From contig NZ_SSXE01000002.1 of assembly GCF_021699195.1 (NCBI RefSeq), forward strand, positions 62,001 through 126,000: 64,000 nucleotides of DNA. Direction: 5' to 3'. The notes beneath the pieces are model-generated. The model was not told the origin of the DNA and did not search any database. It worked only from the letters and a program-made list of their open reading frames with translations. Origin of the DNA: Nonomuraea sp. MG754425. GTDB lineage: Bacteria; Actinomycetota; Actinomycetes; Streptosporangiales; Streptosporangiaceae. The number at the start of each line of letters is the position of its first letter. Positions within the stretch are counted from its first letter, which is position 1. Of this stretch, positions 17,436 to 26,038 are shown one piece after another. The position numbers and the translations under genes are program-made.

Positions 17436-17543
17436 GTGCGTCCGCTGGGCGGCTGGATGGGCTGCCTGGCGATGATCGTCGCGTCGATCGTGCTGTCCGT
17501 CGTGCTGACGGTCGTCATCAACCTGCTGCTGAAGGCGCCCTGA
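17436..17543 (+). CDS. 35-residue single-pass membrane peptide
   Basis: The frame encodes a short protein with a Gly/Trp N-terminus (RPLGGWMGCLAM) and one hydrophobic helix, IVASIVLSVVLTVVINLLLK, ending in a basic residue. Small actinobacterial membrane proteins of this shape are common and unassigned. GTG 17436 follows GGGAAGTGGGA. A GTG at 17415 would add seven residues. It lies 59 nt after lanC on the same strand, so it could be the last gene of the lanthipeptide operon, for example a tiny immunity or secretion helper. That is only inference. Confidence 0.5.
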   Translation: MRPLGGWMGCLAMIVASIVLSVVLTVVINLLLKAP

Positions 17544-17570
17544 GCGGCAGCAACCGATCAGGACCGAGCA

Positions 17571-17663
17571 CGCGTCTCGACGACGACGGCCTACGCCTTG
17601 ACGGAGTTGAGCGAAGCCGGTGAGGCGGCGCTCAGGAAGCTGGTCGAGAAGGCGGTGAGCTGA
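17571..17663 (+). pseudogene. Possible C-terminal gene remnant
   Basis: A short frame with no start codon reads TTAYALTELSEAGEAALRKL before a TGA. This resembles the C-terminal end of a winged-helix regulator (YxLTxxG...L pattern). It may be a leftover of a lost gene. The match is weak. Confidence 0.2.
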
Positions 17664-17759
17664 GCTCCCGGACAGTGCGAAAGCGGGCGGCACCGGGTCA
17701 ACGCGCCTGCCGGACCTCCTTCCCACGGGGGAGGGCCTCGTGTGAAACACCCGTGACGA

Positions 17760-17796
17760 ACCCCGATGAGCCGGTCTCACCGGCGGAACACGGGGT
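17760..17796 (+). promoter_or_regulatory. Nested hairpin before the DUF3592-like gene
   Basis: Outer arms ACCCCG/CGGGGT enclose a second stem GCCGGT/ACCGGC, ending 13 bases before the ATG at 17810. It could be a terminator for upstream genes or a leader structure. No ribosome site is visible between it and the ATG except weak purines. Confidence 0.35.
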
Positions 17797-17809
17797 ATGA
17801 CCCTTCGTG

Positions 17810-18565
17810 ATGAGGATCAATCCCCGGCTCCGCCGGTTACCACGTCTGCCGCCCCGCCGACCGCTCGGCGCGGCCACCCCCCGGCGGTGGACGGTGGTGG
17901 TGCTCGGTCTCGGCATCATCGTCGTGGCGCTCGCCGGCGCCGCCGGCCCCTATCGCCAGACGGGGGCGTTTCGCGAGGTCGTCGCCTGCGAGCAGCGCAC
18001 CGGCGGCTGCTTCGACAGCGAGCCGGGCTCCGTCGTCAAGCGCCGGACCTACACCACCACCTCGACCACGACGCACACCGACGCGAACGGGCACACGTAC
18101 ACGACGTCCGACACCACCACCCACTACGAGGTGACCTGGCGGCGGGCCGGTGGGGCCGAGGAGAGCCGCGACGTGTCGTCCGGCTTCTACGGCGGGGTCG
18201 CCGAGGGGCAGGCGGTCACGTTACGGCTGTGGCGCGGGGAGGTCGTCGGCCTGCGGGCGACCGGTGACGCGCAGTGGTTCGAACCGGCGCCCAGCCGATC
18301 GCTCCGGTACTGGCTGCTCCTGGCCTTCCTCGGGCTGGGCGTCACGCTGTGGGGCCTGCTGTTCGGCTGGTGGGACGGGCTCTTCATGCTCGCCTTCCGC
18401 ACGTTCTCCTGGATGTTCCTGAGTTTCCTGCCGGTGAACCTGGTCTCGACCGCCCTGACGTACGGCCTGACCCCCGGGTTCGGTCTGGTCGTGCAGATCG
18501 CGTTCTGCGTCTTCTTCGCCGTGATCGCCGGCTGGATGCTGCTCAACACGCTCGACCGGCGGTGA
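17810..18565 (+). CDS. Membrane protein of unknown function (DUF3592-like topology)
   Basis: A 251-residue protein with one helix near residues 28-48, an extracytoplasmic region of about 110 residues, and three or four helices at about 160-245. The outer region has a Thr-rich strand pattern (RRTYTTTSTTTHTDANGHTY) and two Cys. The layout resembles actinobacterial DUF3592-type proteins, where a beta-rich domain is held between helices. No enzyme motif is seen. ATG 17810 is adjacent to GTG 17807, and either could be used. A strong hairpin ends the transcript. Function is unknown, and its link to the lanthipeptide genes is only proximity. Confidence 0.7.
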   Translation: MRINPRLRRLPRLPPRRPLGAATPRRWTVVVLGLGIIVVALAGAAGPYRQTGAFREVVACEQRTGGCFDSEPGSVVKRRTYTTTSTTTHTDANGHTYTTSDTTTHYEVTWRRAGGAEESRDVSSGFYGGVAEGQAVTLRLWRGEVVGLRATGDAQWFEPAPSRSLRYWLLLAFLGLGVTLWGLLFGWWDGLFMLAFRTFSWMFLSFLPVNLVSTALTYGLTPGFGLVVQIAFCVFFAVIAGWMLLNTLDRR

Positions 18566-18575
18566 CCCGCCCGAC

Positions 18576-18611
18576 GCGCCCGACCGGCCCGACCGGCCGC
18601 CGGTCGGGCGC
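18576..18611 (+). terminator. Terminator hairpin
   Basis: A perfect 12-bp stem (GCGCCCGACCGG and complement) with a 12-nt loop starts 11 bases after the preceding stop codon. Confidence 0.7.
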
Positions 18612-18642
18612 GCGCCTTCGCGCCTGACCCGCCACGCGCCTG

Positions 18643-18717
18643 CGCACGAACCCTCCGCACGAAGCCCGCCACGCGCCTCCCGCACGAACCCTCCGCACGA
18701 ACCCCGCCACGCGCTGC
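18643..18717. repeat. Two-copy 38-bp tandem repeat in a gene-free stretch
   Basis: CGCACGAACCCTCCGCACGA and the following bases recur with a 38-bp period. The unit itself contains the shorter direct repeat CCGCACGAA. The stretch 18612-18840 shows no convincing gene, and no spacer diversity, so it is not a CRISPR. Confidence 0.6.
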
Positions 18718-18849
18718 GGGCGAGGGGGGCCCGGCCCACCAGGGTGGATCCGCCCCTGGTCGCACCGCCGCCGTCCGCGCCCGGCCTCCGCACCGCGCGG
18801 CCAACGGGCGGTCACGTGGCGTGTGCTCACCGCGACCGCATTATCGATG

Positions 18850-18934
18850 ACAAGCGTTTGCCTTACGTTCTCACCAGCCCTGACTTGTTGTCTAGCCCGC
18901 AACTATTGACAACTTAGGCAAGCGCTTGCAATCT
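18850..18934 (+). promoter_or_regulatory. Promoter and paired LacI operators of the transporter operon
   Basis: TTGACA (18906-18911), 17 bp, CAATCT (18929-18934) form the promoter. A perfect LacI-family palindrome, GCAAGCGCTTGC (18918-18929), covers the spacer, so binding should block RNA polymerase. A second, imperfect copy, ACAAGCGTTTGC, is at 18850-18861, 68 bp upstream. The same palindrome precedes the lacI gene at 28876, tying the regulator to this operon. Confidence 0.8.
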
Positions 18935-18980
18935 TTGCACCACCCCAGTCACGAGCGATCACGAAAGGCGTGGCTCCTCG

Positions 18981-20609
18981 ATGGACTACATCCGCTTGAA
19001 CAGACGGCAGGTGCTCAGGGGTGCACTCGGGACTGCGGTGATGGGCGCTCTGACCGCCTGCGGTTCGGGTGGCACCACCTCAGGATCGGCCGGGTCGGGC
19101 GGCGGCTCGGTCCGCCTGCCCGGCTACGTCCCCTACACGGGGCTCAAGCCCGATCTCCCCGGCACTCCCGAAGGCGTGCTGCCCGCCTTCTTCAGCTACC
19201 CCGCCAACCCGGTCGCGTTCACCACCGAGCCCCCCGCCAAGGGCGGCGTGGTCCACGCGCTCTGCACGATGAACACCCCGCCCACCCCACTCGGCGGCAA
19301 CCGCTACTGGCAGGCGCTCAACAAGTCGCTCGGCGCGGAACTGCGCATCACCGGCGCACCCACCGCCGACTACATCAACAAGTTCCAGACCCTGATGGCC
19401 GGCGGCGACCTGCCGGACACCATGGAGGTCAGGGCCAACACCCCACAACTCCCGGGGCTGCTGGAGGCCAAGTTCCAGGACCTGACCGAGTTCCTGTCGG
19501 GCGACAAGATCAACGACTATCCCGGCCTGGCCAACATCCCCACCGTGAGCTGGCAGTCCACCATCTACAACGGCGGCATCTACGGCATCCCCATCCACCT
19601 GCCCGCGATCCGGCTGGCCGCCTCGGCCCGCGCCGACCTCATCGCGGCCAAGGGGCTCACGACGGAACTCAAGACCGGCGAGGAGTTCCTGGAGCTGTGC
19701 CGGGCGCTGACCGAGCCGTCCGCCAACAAGTGGGCCATCGACGAACCGCTGTCCACCCTCGAGTACGTGGGCGCCATGCTCGGCATCGCCAACAACTGGA
19801 AGGCCGAGGGCGGGAGCTTCACCAAGAACTACGAGGCCCCCGAGATGCGCAAGGCGCTGGAGATCGTCGCCCAGATGTGGAAGGAGCAGGCCTTCCACCC
19901 CGACGCCTTCACCGCCACGGGCGCGCAGAAGGTGGCCTGGATGTCCAGCGGCGCCACCAAGATCCACGTCGGCGCGTCCACCTGGTCCAACATCGCCATC
20001 GCCGCCCGCGCCGCCGACCCCAAGGCGGAGATCAGGGCCATCGCCGCGCCCAAGTTCGACGGCGGCGGCCAGGCGGCCAACTACCTCGGCCCGGCGATCT
20101 TCTCCATCACCGGCCTGAAGAAGGCGCCCAAGGAGCGCATCGAGGAGGTGCTGCGGGTGCTCAACTGGCTGGTCTCCCCGTTCGGCACCGCCGAGCACCG
20201 CCAGCGCGTCTACGGCGTCCAGGACTGGGACTTCACCCTCAAGGGCAGCGACCCCATCCACACCGACGTCGGCAAGTCCGAGACGACCGTGCCGACCCTC
20301 TACATCGGCGCCTCGCCGGTCGTGCACTACGCGCCCGGCTTCCCCGACATCACCAAGAACGAGTACGAGGCCGAGAAGCAGGCCCTCACCACCGCGGAAG
20401 CCTGGCCGATCGGCGGCCTGTACTCGCCGACCGACCAGGCGCGGGGCGCGGGGCTCGACAAGAAGATGAAGGACCTGCAGGCCGACATCATCCAGGGCCG
20501 CAAGCCCGTCTCGGCATGGGACGAGGGCGTGGCCGCGTGGAAGTCGGAGGGCGGGGACAAGATCCGCGCCGAGTACAGCGAGGCGCTGCAGAAATCAGGG
20601 AGGAACTGA
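18981..20609 (+). CDS. ABC-transporter sugar-binding lipoprotein (LplA type)
   Basis: A 542-residue extracellular solute-binding protein of family 1, in the long LplA/AlgQ-like class. The N-terminus has twin arginines (NRRQVLRG) and a lipobox LTAC with Cys27, so it is exported, possibly by Tat, and lipid-anchored. Conserved features include MNTPPTPLGGNRYW near the start of the lobe and the Trp-rich ligand-cleft helices. Long binding proteins of this type usually take oligosaccharides, including uronate-containing ones. ATG 18981 starts 52 bases after the LacI operator. Hydrolase genes and both permeases follow on the same strand. No ATPase is encoded here, so a shared MsiK-type ATPase elsewhere is expected (inference). 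Confidence 0.92.
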   Translation: MDYIRLNRRQVLRGALGTAVMGALTACGSGGTTSGSAGSGGGSVRLPGYVPYTGLKPDLPGTPEGVLPAFFSYPANPVAFTTEPPAKGGVVHALCTMNTPPTPLGGNRYWQALNKSLGAELRITGAPTADYINKFQTLMAGGDLPDTMEVRANTPQLPGLLEAKFQDLTEFLSGDKINDYPGLANIPTVSWQSTIYNGGIYGIPIHLPAIRLAASARADLIAAKGLTTELKTGEEFLELCRALTEPSANKWAIDEPLSTLEYVGAMLGIANNWKAEGGSFTKNYEAPEMRKALEIVAQMWKEQAFHPDAFTATGAQKVAWMSSGATKIHVGASTWSNIAIAARAADPKAEIRAIAAPKFDGGGQAANYLGPAIFSITGLKKAPKERIEEVLRVLNWLVSPFGTAEHRQRVYGVQDWDFTLKGSDPIHTDVGKSETTVPTLYIGASPVVHYAPGFPDITKNEYEAEKQALTTAEAWPIGGLYSPTDQARGAGLDKKMKDLQADIIQGRKPVSAWDEGVAAWKSEGGDKIRAEYSEALQKSGRN

Positions 20610-20610
20610 G

Positions 20611-21810
20611 ATGATCCGTCGTCTGCTCACCGTCACCGCCTTAGCCGCCACCGTCATCGCCTCGACCGTCACCGCCGCCGACGCGGGCCGGCGCAGGGTC
20701 GACCTGGAGCTCCCGCAGCCCCGTCCCGACGGCATCAGCCGCGCCCAGATCTTCGACAGCGCCATCCCCGACCGTTCGGTCTACCAGGGCCGCGTCCCCT
20801 TCGTCTGGGGCGCCTACCCGCTGGACGCGCAGCCGTCCGACGTGGTGCCCAGCCGCTACCTGCCCTCCATCAGGGACAACAGCCCGGACCGGCCCCTCGC
20901 CTGGTACCAGGCCAACCACCCGGACTGGATCATGTACCAGGCCGACCAGGTCACCCCCGTCATCCAGAGCGGCAGTTCCCCGATCGTCACCCTGAACGTG
21001 GCCGACCCCGCGGTCCGCGAGTTCTACTTCACCAACCTGGTGCTGCCCAACATCCAAGCCGGCTACAAGTGGATCGCCCTGGACAACGTGGTCCCGTGGA
21101 ACTGGACCTCGGCCGCCGGGCACTTCAACTCCGCCGGCACGTGGGTCCAGCAGTACGCGGGCCTCGACGACCCCGCCTACGCCACGGTGTACCTCGACTG
21201 GCTGACCTGGCTGCGCAACCGACTCAACACCTATGACGTCGGCCTGGCCGGCAACATCAGCCCGCTCGGCGTCAACACCTTCCAGCGCACGCAGTCGGCC
21301 GCGGCCGTGCAGATCGTGGACCTGTGGCTGCACGAGGGCGGCTTCACCCGCGGCCGGGACATCAACATCAACGACGACGAGTGGGCGCAGACCTTCGCCC
21401 TCTACCGCTCGGTCGTGCAGAGCAAGCCCGTCGTCACCGTCGGGATGACCACCACCACGCACCTGGTGGACGCCAGCCAGCAGCAGGTCGACTGGGTCAT
21501 CGCCAACTACCTGCTGGTACGTGAGCCGCGCACGATGCTGACCCTGTGCGGACGCTTCGAGTACGGCGTCTGGCTGGACCGGCCCGAGCTGGACGTGAAC
21601 CTGGGCACGCCCACGGCCGCCCCCGCGCAGGACGGCACGGGCGCCTGGTACCGCGACTACCAGCTCGGCCGCACGCTGGTCAACCCGTCCTCCACGCTGC
21701 CGGCCGTGCACACGCTGCCCACCGGCACCTGGACCGACACCCACGGCGTCGCCCACACCGGACAGGTGACGCTGCAGCCCAACTCAGGCATCGTCCTGAC
21801 CCGCTCCTAG
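20611..21810 (+). CDS. Secreted putative glycoside hydrolase (GHL15-like TIM barrel)
   Basis: A 399-residue protein with a signal peptide (MIRRLLTVTALAATVIAS...TAADA). The body reads like a TIM-barrel hydrolase: YQANHPDWIMYQADQ, then YKWIALDNVVPWNWTS, GLAGNISP and WLHEGGF at expected strand ends, with acidic residues that could be catalytic. I think it is closest to the hypothetical glycosyl hydrolase family GHL15, but the assignment is from memory. Its gene starts 1 nt after the binding-protein stop, so the two are co-translated. It likely trims a polysaccharide outside the cell for the transporter. Confidence 0.6.
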   Translation: MIRRLLTVTALAATVIASTVTAADAGRRRVDLELPQPRPDGISRAQIFDSAIPDRSVYQGRVPFVWGAYPLDAQPSDVVPSRYLPSIRDNSPDRPLAWYQANHPDWIMYQADQVTPVIQSGSSPIVTLNVADPAVREFYFTNLVLPNIQAGYKWIALDNVVPWNWTSAAGHFNSAGTWVQQYAGLDDPAYATVYLDWLTWLRNRLNTYDVGLAGNISPLGVNTFQRTQSAAAVQIVDLWLHEGGFTRGRDININDDEWAQTFALYRSVVQSKPVVTVGMTTTTHLVDASQQQVDWVIANYLLVREPRTMLTLCGRFEYGVWLDRPELDVNLGTPTAAPAQDGTGAWYRDYQLGRTLVNPSSTLPAVHTLPTGTWTDTHGVAHTGQVTLQPNSGIVLTRS

Positions 21811-21823
21811 GAGGTCCGCGCCG

Positions 21824-23578
21824 ATGCGCCTGTCCGCACCCGTCGAACTGGCCGAAGAGCTGGCCGCGGAGTACCCGTGGCGGTTCGCGCAGGACGGGGG
21901 CCCGCTGTTCAGACTGGTCCCCGACACCACGGCCGAGGGCTTCTCGATCACACGTGAGGAGGGCGGCTGGCGCATCGGCTTCGACCGCACCCGGGACGCC
22001 CTGCGCGGCCTCGGCGTCGCGATGGGCTCCTACCTCGCCACGGGCGACGTGCCCGAGCAGCGCGGGTCCAGCCCGTTCCGGACGCTCGCGGTGATGCTCG
22101 ACACCTCGCGCAACGCCGTCATGCGCCCTGAGGCCATCGCCTCCTACCTGCGTAAATGTGCCCTGATGGGCATCGACACCCTCTGGCTCTACATGGAGGA
22201 CACCTACCGGGTCGAGGGCGAGCCCATGCTCGGCTACGCCCGCGGCGCGTACACCCCCGAGGAACTGCGCGCCATCGACGACCAGGCGCACCGCCTGGGC
22301 ATCGAGGTGATCCCGTGCGTGCAGACGCTCGGGCACTTCGAGCAGATCCTGCAGTGGCCGGCCTACTGGCCGCTGCGCGACACCGAGCGGGTGCTGCTCG
22401 CGGAGGCGGCCGAGGGTTACGAGCTGATCGACAGGATGATCGCCACCGTCGCCTCCTGCTTCCGCAGCCGCCGGATCCACATCGGCATGGACGAGGCCCA
22501 CGGGATCGGCACCGGGCAGTACCGCCGCCGGTTCGGCGAGCGCCAGCCGTTCGAGATCCTCTCCTCGCACCTGAAGAACGTGCTGGCCATCTGCCAGGAG
22601 CACGGGCTGCGGCCGATGATCTGGAGCGACATGTACTTCAGGCTCGGCTCGGCCGCCAACGACTACTACGACCCGGACACCGAGATCCCGTCCTGGGTCG
22701 CCGGGCAGATCCCGGACGAGGTCGAGCTGGTCTACTGGGACTACGAGCACGGCGAGAGCGCCTTCTATGCCGACTGGATCGAGCGGCACCGCCGCGACCT
22801 GGGCAAGGACCCGGTGTTCGCGGCCGGCGGGTGGACCCACCACCGGCTGTGGGCGGCGCTGCCCAGGGCGCTGGCCACGATCACCGCGGGCATGACGGCC
22901 GCGCGCGAGGCCCGCCTGCCCGAGGCGGTCGTCACCATGTGGGGCAACGACGGCACCGAGTGCGACCTGTTCTCCGCGCTGCCGGCCGTGCAGGCGTTCG
23001 CCGACCTCGCCTACGGCTCGACCGGCCACGCCACGAACTTCGTCGGCTCCTGCGACGCCACCTGGGAGACGTGGCTGGCCGCGGCCGAGCTGGACTACCT
23101 GCCCGGCTCCGGCGACCCGGTGCGCTGGCGCGGCAACCCGGCCAAGTGGCTGCTCTGGCACGACCCCGTGCTCGGGTTCCTGACCTCCGGGCTGCCCGGC
23201 TGGCTCGCCGGCCACTACCGCGAACTGGCGGACCGGCTGGGCGCGACCCGGCGCGGCGACGCCCGGCTCGCGCTGCCCGCGCTGCTGGCGGAGGTCCTGG
23301 CCGCCAAGGTGGAGCTGCACCGGGCGCGGCGGGCCGTACCCGGGTTGGAGGAGAAGGTACGGCGGCTGCGTGAGCTGCACCGGCAGACCTGGTGCGGCGA
23401 CAACAAGCCGTTCGGCTGGGACGTCATCGACCGGCGCTACGGCGGGCTGCTGGCCAGGCTCGACCACCTGGAGCGGTTCGGGCCCGAGGAGTTCGAGGGC
23501 CACGACCCGTATCCGGACGGCGCGCTGGCCCAATGCCTGCCGTACGCCAGGACCGCCTCGGCGAGCTTCATCGGCTGA
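21824..23578 (+). CDS. Cytoplasmic beta-N-acetylhexosaminidase, GH20 family
   Basis: A 584-residue enzyme without a signal peptide. An N-terminal alpha/beta domain (1-85) leads into a TIM barrel with DTSRNAVM, LWLYMEDTY, the long HFEQIL loop and HIGMDEAHG. Asp223-Glu224 in that last motif are the GH20 pair that stabilises the oxazoline intermediate and donates the proton. The late WGNDGTECD and Trp-rich segments complete the sugar pocket. A C-terminal helical domain (about 450-584) is as in GcnA/Hex1-type enzymes. It should cleave terminal GlcNAc or GalNAc from imported oligosaccharides. It lies between the binding protein and permease genes. Confidence 0.88.
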   Translation: MRLSAPVELAEELAAEYPWRFAQDGGPLFRLVPDTTAEGFSITREEGGWRIGFDRTRDALRGLGVAMGSYLATGDVPEQRGSSPFRTLAVMLDTSRNAVMRPEAIASYLRKCALMGIDTLWLYMEDTYRVEGEPMLGYARGAYTPEELRAIDDQAHRLGIEVIPCVQTLGHFEQILQWPAYWPLRDTERVLLAEAAEGYELIDRMIATVASCFRSRRIHIGMDEAHGIGTGQYRRRFGERQPFEILSSHLKNVLAICQEHGLRPMIWSDMYFRLGSAANDYYDPDTEIPSWVAGQIPDEVELVYWDYEHGESAFYADWIERHRRDLGKDPVFAAGGWTHHRLWAALPRALATITAGMTAAREARLPEAVVTMWGNDGTECDLFSALPAVQAFADLAYGSTGHATNFVGSCDATWETWLAAAELDYLPGSGDPVRWRGNPAKWLLWHDPVLGFLTSGLPGWLAGHYRELADRLGATRRGDARLALPALLAEVLAAKVELHRARRAVPGLEEKVRRLRELHRQTWCGDNKPFGWDVIDRRYGGLLARLDHLERFGPEEFEGHDPYPDGALAQCLPYARTASASFIG

Positions 23579-23589
23579 AGGGACTGACC

Positions 23590-24561
23590 ATGGCACTGCT
23601 CGAGGCCGACCGCGTGGCCGCGGAGAAGCCGCCCCGCCGCGACCCCGCGACGCCGACGTGGCGCGAGCGCTTCCGGCGCGACCGTTTCCTGCTGCTGCTG
23701 GCCGTGCCCGGCATGACGGTGGTGCTGCTGTTCCAGTACGTGCCGCTGCTGGGCAACGTGATCGCCTTCAAGGACTACCAGCCCTACATCGGCATCGCCG
23801 ACTCCCCCTGGGTGGGCTGGAGCAACTTCGGCGTGATCCTCAATCTGGACCCGGCGTTCCTGACCGCGCTGGCCAACACCCTGATCATCTCCTTCCTCCA
23901 GGTGGTCTTCGTCTTCCCGGTGCCGATCGCGCTGGCGCTGCTGCTCAACTCGCTGGTCTCCGAACGGCTCAAGCGCCTGGTGCAGTCGGTGCTCTACCTG
24001 CCGCACTTCATGTCGTGGGTGATCGTGGTCGCGCTGTTCCAGCACATGCTCGGCAACGGCGGCCTGGTCAACGCCTGGCTGCGCAGCAAGGGCATGGAGG
24101 GCTTCAGCCTCATCGGCGATCCCGAGCTGTTCAAGGCGGTCATCACCAGCCAGGTGATCTGGAAGGACACCGGCTGGGGGACGATCCTGTTCCTGGCCGC
24201 CCTGTCTCGGGTGGACCTGTCGCTGTACGAGGCGGCGGCGGTGGACGGCGCCTCCCGCCTGCGCCAGCTCTGGCACATCACGCTCCCGTCCATCAGGGGC
24301 GTGATCGTGCTCCTGCTCATCCTGAAGCTCGGCGACTCGCTGACGGTCGGCTTCGAACAGATCCTGCTCCAGCAGCGCGCGGTGGGCGTGGACGCCTCCG
24401 AGGTGCTGGACACCTACGTGTACAACAACGGCGTGATCAACGGCGACTGGGGCTCCTCGGCCGCGGTCGGCCTGGTCAAGGGCGTGATCGGAGTGGCGCT
24501 CGTGCTCGGCGCGAACAAGGTCGCCCACATCTTCGGCGAAAGGGGCGTGTACTCGCGATGA
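23590..24561 (+). CDS. ABC-transporter permease, LplB type
   Basis: A 323-residue inner-membrane permease with six predicted helices. FRRDRFLLLLAVPGMTVVLL begins the first. The EAA loop reads YEAAAVDGASRLRQLWHITL, the contact site for the ATPase. FKDYQPYIGI near the start is typical of the LplB/YtcP group that pairs with long LplA-type binding proteins. ATG 23590 lies 11 nt after the GH20 stop. Its stop overlaps the next start (ATGA). Confidence 0.93.
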   Translation: MALLEADRVAAEKPPRRDPATPTWRERFRRDRFLLLLAVPGMTVVLLFQYVPLLGNVIAFKDYQPYIGIADSPWVGWSNFGVILNLDPAFLTALANTLIISFLQVVFVFPVPIALALLLNSLVSERLKRLVQSVLYLPHFMSWVIVVALFQHMLGNGGLVNAWLRSKGMEGFSLIGDPELFKAVITSQVIWKDTGWGTILFLAALSRVDLSLYEAAAVDGASRLRQLWHITLPSIRGVIVLLLILKLGDSLTVGFEQILLQQRAVGVDASEVLDTYVYNNGVINGDWGSSAAVGLVKGVIGVALVLGANKVAHIFGERGVYSR

Positions 24562-25439
24562 GCGCCTACTCCCGTACTCCGGCGCCTCCCGTGCGCGCGG
24601 CGAAAGGGCTCGTCCTGCTGCTGTGCTGCGCGGTGGTGGTGCTGCCGTTCGTGGCCGTCGTCGCCACCAGCCTGGCGGGGCAGCGGCAGATCAACGCGGC
24701 CGGCGGCTACGTGCTGTGGCCCTCGCCGGTCACCTTCGACGCCTACCGGGCGGTCTTCGCGGGCGGCGTGGTGACCAGGGCACTGGTGATCTCGCTGCTG
24801 GTGACGACCGTGGGCACGCTGCTGAGCCTGACGTGCAGCGCGCTGCTGGCCTACGCGCTGTCGCGGCCGGGCAGTCTCGGCTCCCGGCCGCTGCTGATGC
24901 TGGTGCTGTTCACCCTGCTGTTCTCGCCCGGGATCATCCCGCTCTACCTGGTCGTCAGGCAGATCGGGCTGCTGGACTCGCACTGGTCGCTGATCCTGCC
25001 CGTGCTCATCAACGGCTTCAACGTCATCGTCATCCGCTCGTTCTTCCTGGACCTGCCGCGCGACCTGCTCGACTCGGCCCGCATGGACGGGGCCGGCGAG
25101 ACGCAGGTGCTGTGGCGGGTGGTGCTGCCGCTGTCGAAGGCGGTGCTGGCGGTGGTCGGGCTGTTCTACGCCGTCTCGTACTGGAACAGTTTCTTCTCCG
25201 CGCAGCTCTACCTCAACGACGCCGCCGACTGGCCGCTGCAGCAGGTGCTGCGCACGTTCGTGGTCGACAACAGCACCATGGGTGTGGACAACACCGCCCT
25301 GGCCGGCGAGTTGCCGCCGCCGCAGCAGGCCATGCAGATGGCGGTGCTGGTGATCTCGCTGGTGCCGATCCTGCTGATCTACCCCTTCCTCCAGCGTCAC
25401 TTCGCCAAGGGCGTGCTGGTCGGAGCGGTGAAGGGATGA
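24558..25439 (+). CDS. ABC-transporter permease, LplC/YtcP type
   Basis: A 293-residue membrane protein with six helices and the EAA-type motif DSARMDGAGETQVLWRVVLP. The long extracytoplasmic loop with SYWNSFFSAQLYL is characteristic of LplC-like permeases. It forms the heterodimeric channel with the preceding permease. Start and stop codons overlap both neighbours by 4 nt, supporting fixed stoichiometry. A sharing ATPase is not encoded in the window. Confidence 0.93.
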   Translation: MSAYSRTPAPPVRAAKGLVLLLCCAVVVLPFVAVVATSLAGQRQINAAGGYVLWPSPVTFDAYRAVFAGGVVTRALVISLLVTTVGTLLSLTCSALLAYALSRPGSLGSRPLLMLVLFTLLFSPGIIPLYLVVRQIGLLDSHWSLILPVLINGFNVIVIRSFFLDLPRDLLDSARMDGAGETQVLWRVVLPLSKAVLAVVGLFYAVSYWNSFFSAQLYLNDAADWPLQQVLRTFVVDNSTMGVDNTALAGELPPPQQAMQMAVLVISLVPILLIYPFLQRHFAKGVLVGAVKG

Positions 25440-26017
25440 GCACGACCTGGCTGTTCTGCGGCGACAGCGTCACGCAGGGCGCCAAGCACACCGGCGGCCT
25501 GCGGGACTACACCCAGCTCCTGGCCGAACGGGTGCGCTTCGAGCTGAACCGCCCCGCCGACGTGGTGATCAACACCGCCGTCAGCGGGGCCCGGCTCACC
25601 GTCCCCGACTTCTCGCGGTTCCGGGCCGGCGTGGTCTCGATCATGTACGGCCTCAACGACTGCCTGGCCGGCCCCGACGGCCTGCCCGCCTTCCGCGCCG
25701 GCCTGCACGGTCTGGTGCGGAAGGCGGCCCCCGCCCAGGTCGTGCTGCACACGCCCAACCCCGTGCTGCCCACGGCGGTGCCCGCCCGGCTGGAGTGGCT
25801 GACGGCCTACGTCGCGGTGGTCCGCGAGGTGGCGGCGGCCCACCCCGGCGTGGTGCTGGTGGACCACCACGCGGGCTGGGGAGGTCGCGCGCCCGGACGG
25901 TGGATGGCCGACGACTGCCACCCCAACGGGTACGGGCACCGGGCCCTGGCCGGGGCGCTGCTGCGGGCGCTGGACCTGTGGGACCCGGACAGCCCGCTCT
26001 GCTCGCTGCCCACCTGA
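25436..26017 (+). CDS. SGNH/GDSL-family hydrolase
   Basis: A 193-residue cytoplasmic enzyme with block I GDSVTQG (Ser11), a conserved Gly in block II (SGARL), block III GLND (Asn74) and block V DDCHPNGYGH (Asp and His162). Such enzymes remove acyl groups from sugars or act as thioesterases or lysophospholipases. Its place as the last gene of the uptake operon, ATGA-coupled to the permease, suggests deacetylation of imported oligosaccharides (inference). It ends 21 bp from a convergent esterase gene. Confidence 0.88.
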   Translation: MSTTWLFCGDSVTQGAKHTGGLRDYTQLLAERVRFELNRPADVVINTAVSGARLTVPDFSRFRAGVVSIMYGLNDCLAGPDGLPAFRAGLHGLVRKAAPAQVVLHTPNPVLPTAVPARLEWLTAYVAVVREVAAAHPGVVLVDHHAGWGGRAPGRWMADDCHPNGYGHRALAGALLRALDLWDPDSPLCSLPT

Positions 26018-26038
26018 TCCGGGCAGCGGCTCACTCGC

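Noticed and set aside
18643..18717. CRISPR-like direct repeat
   Set aside because: Only two copies, no unique spacers of constant length, and no cas genes; it is a plain tandem repeat.
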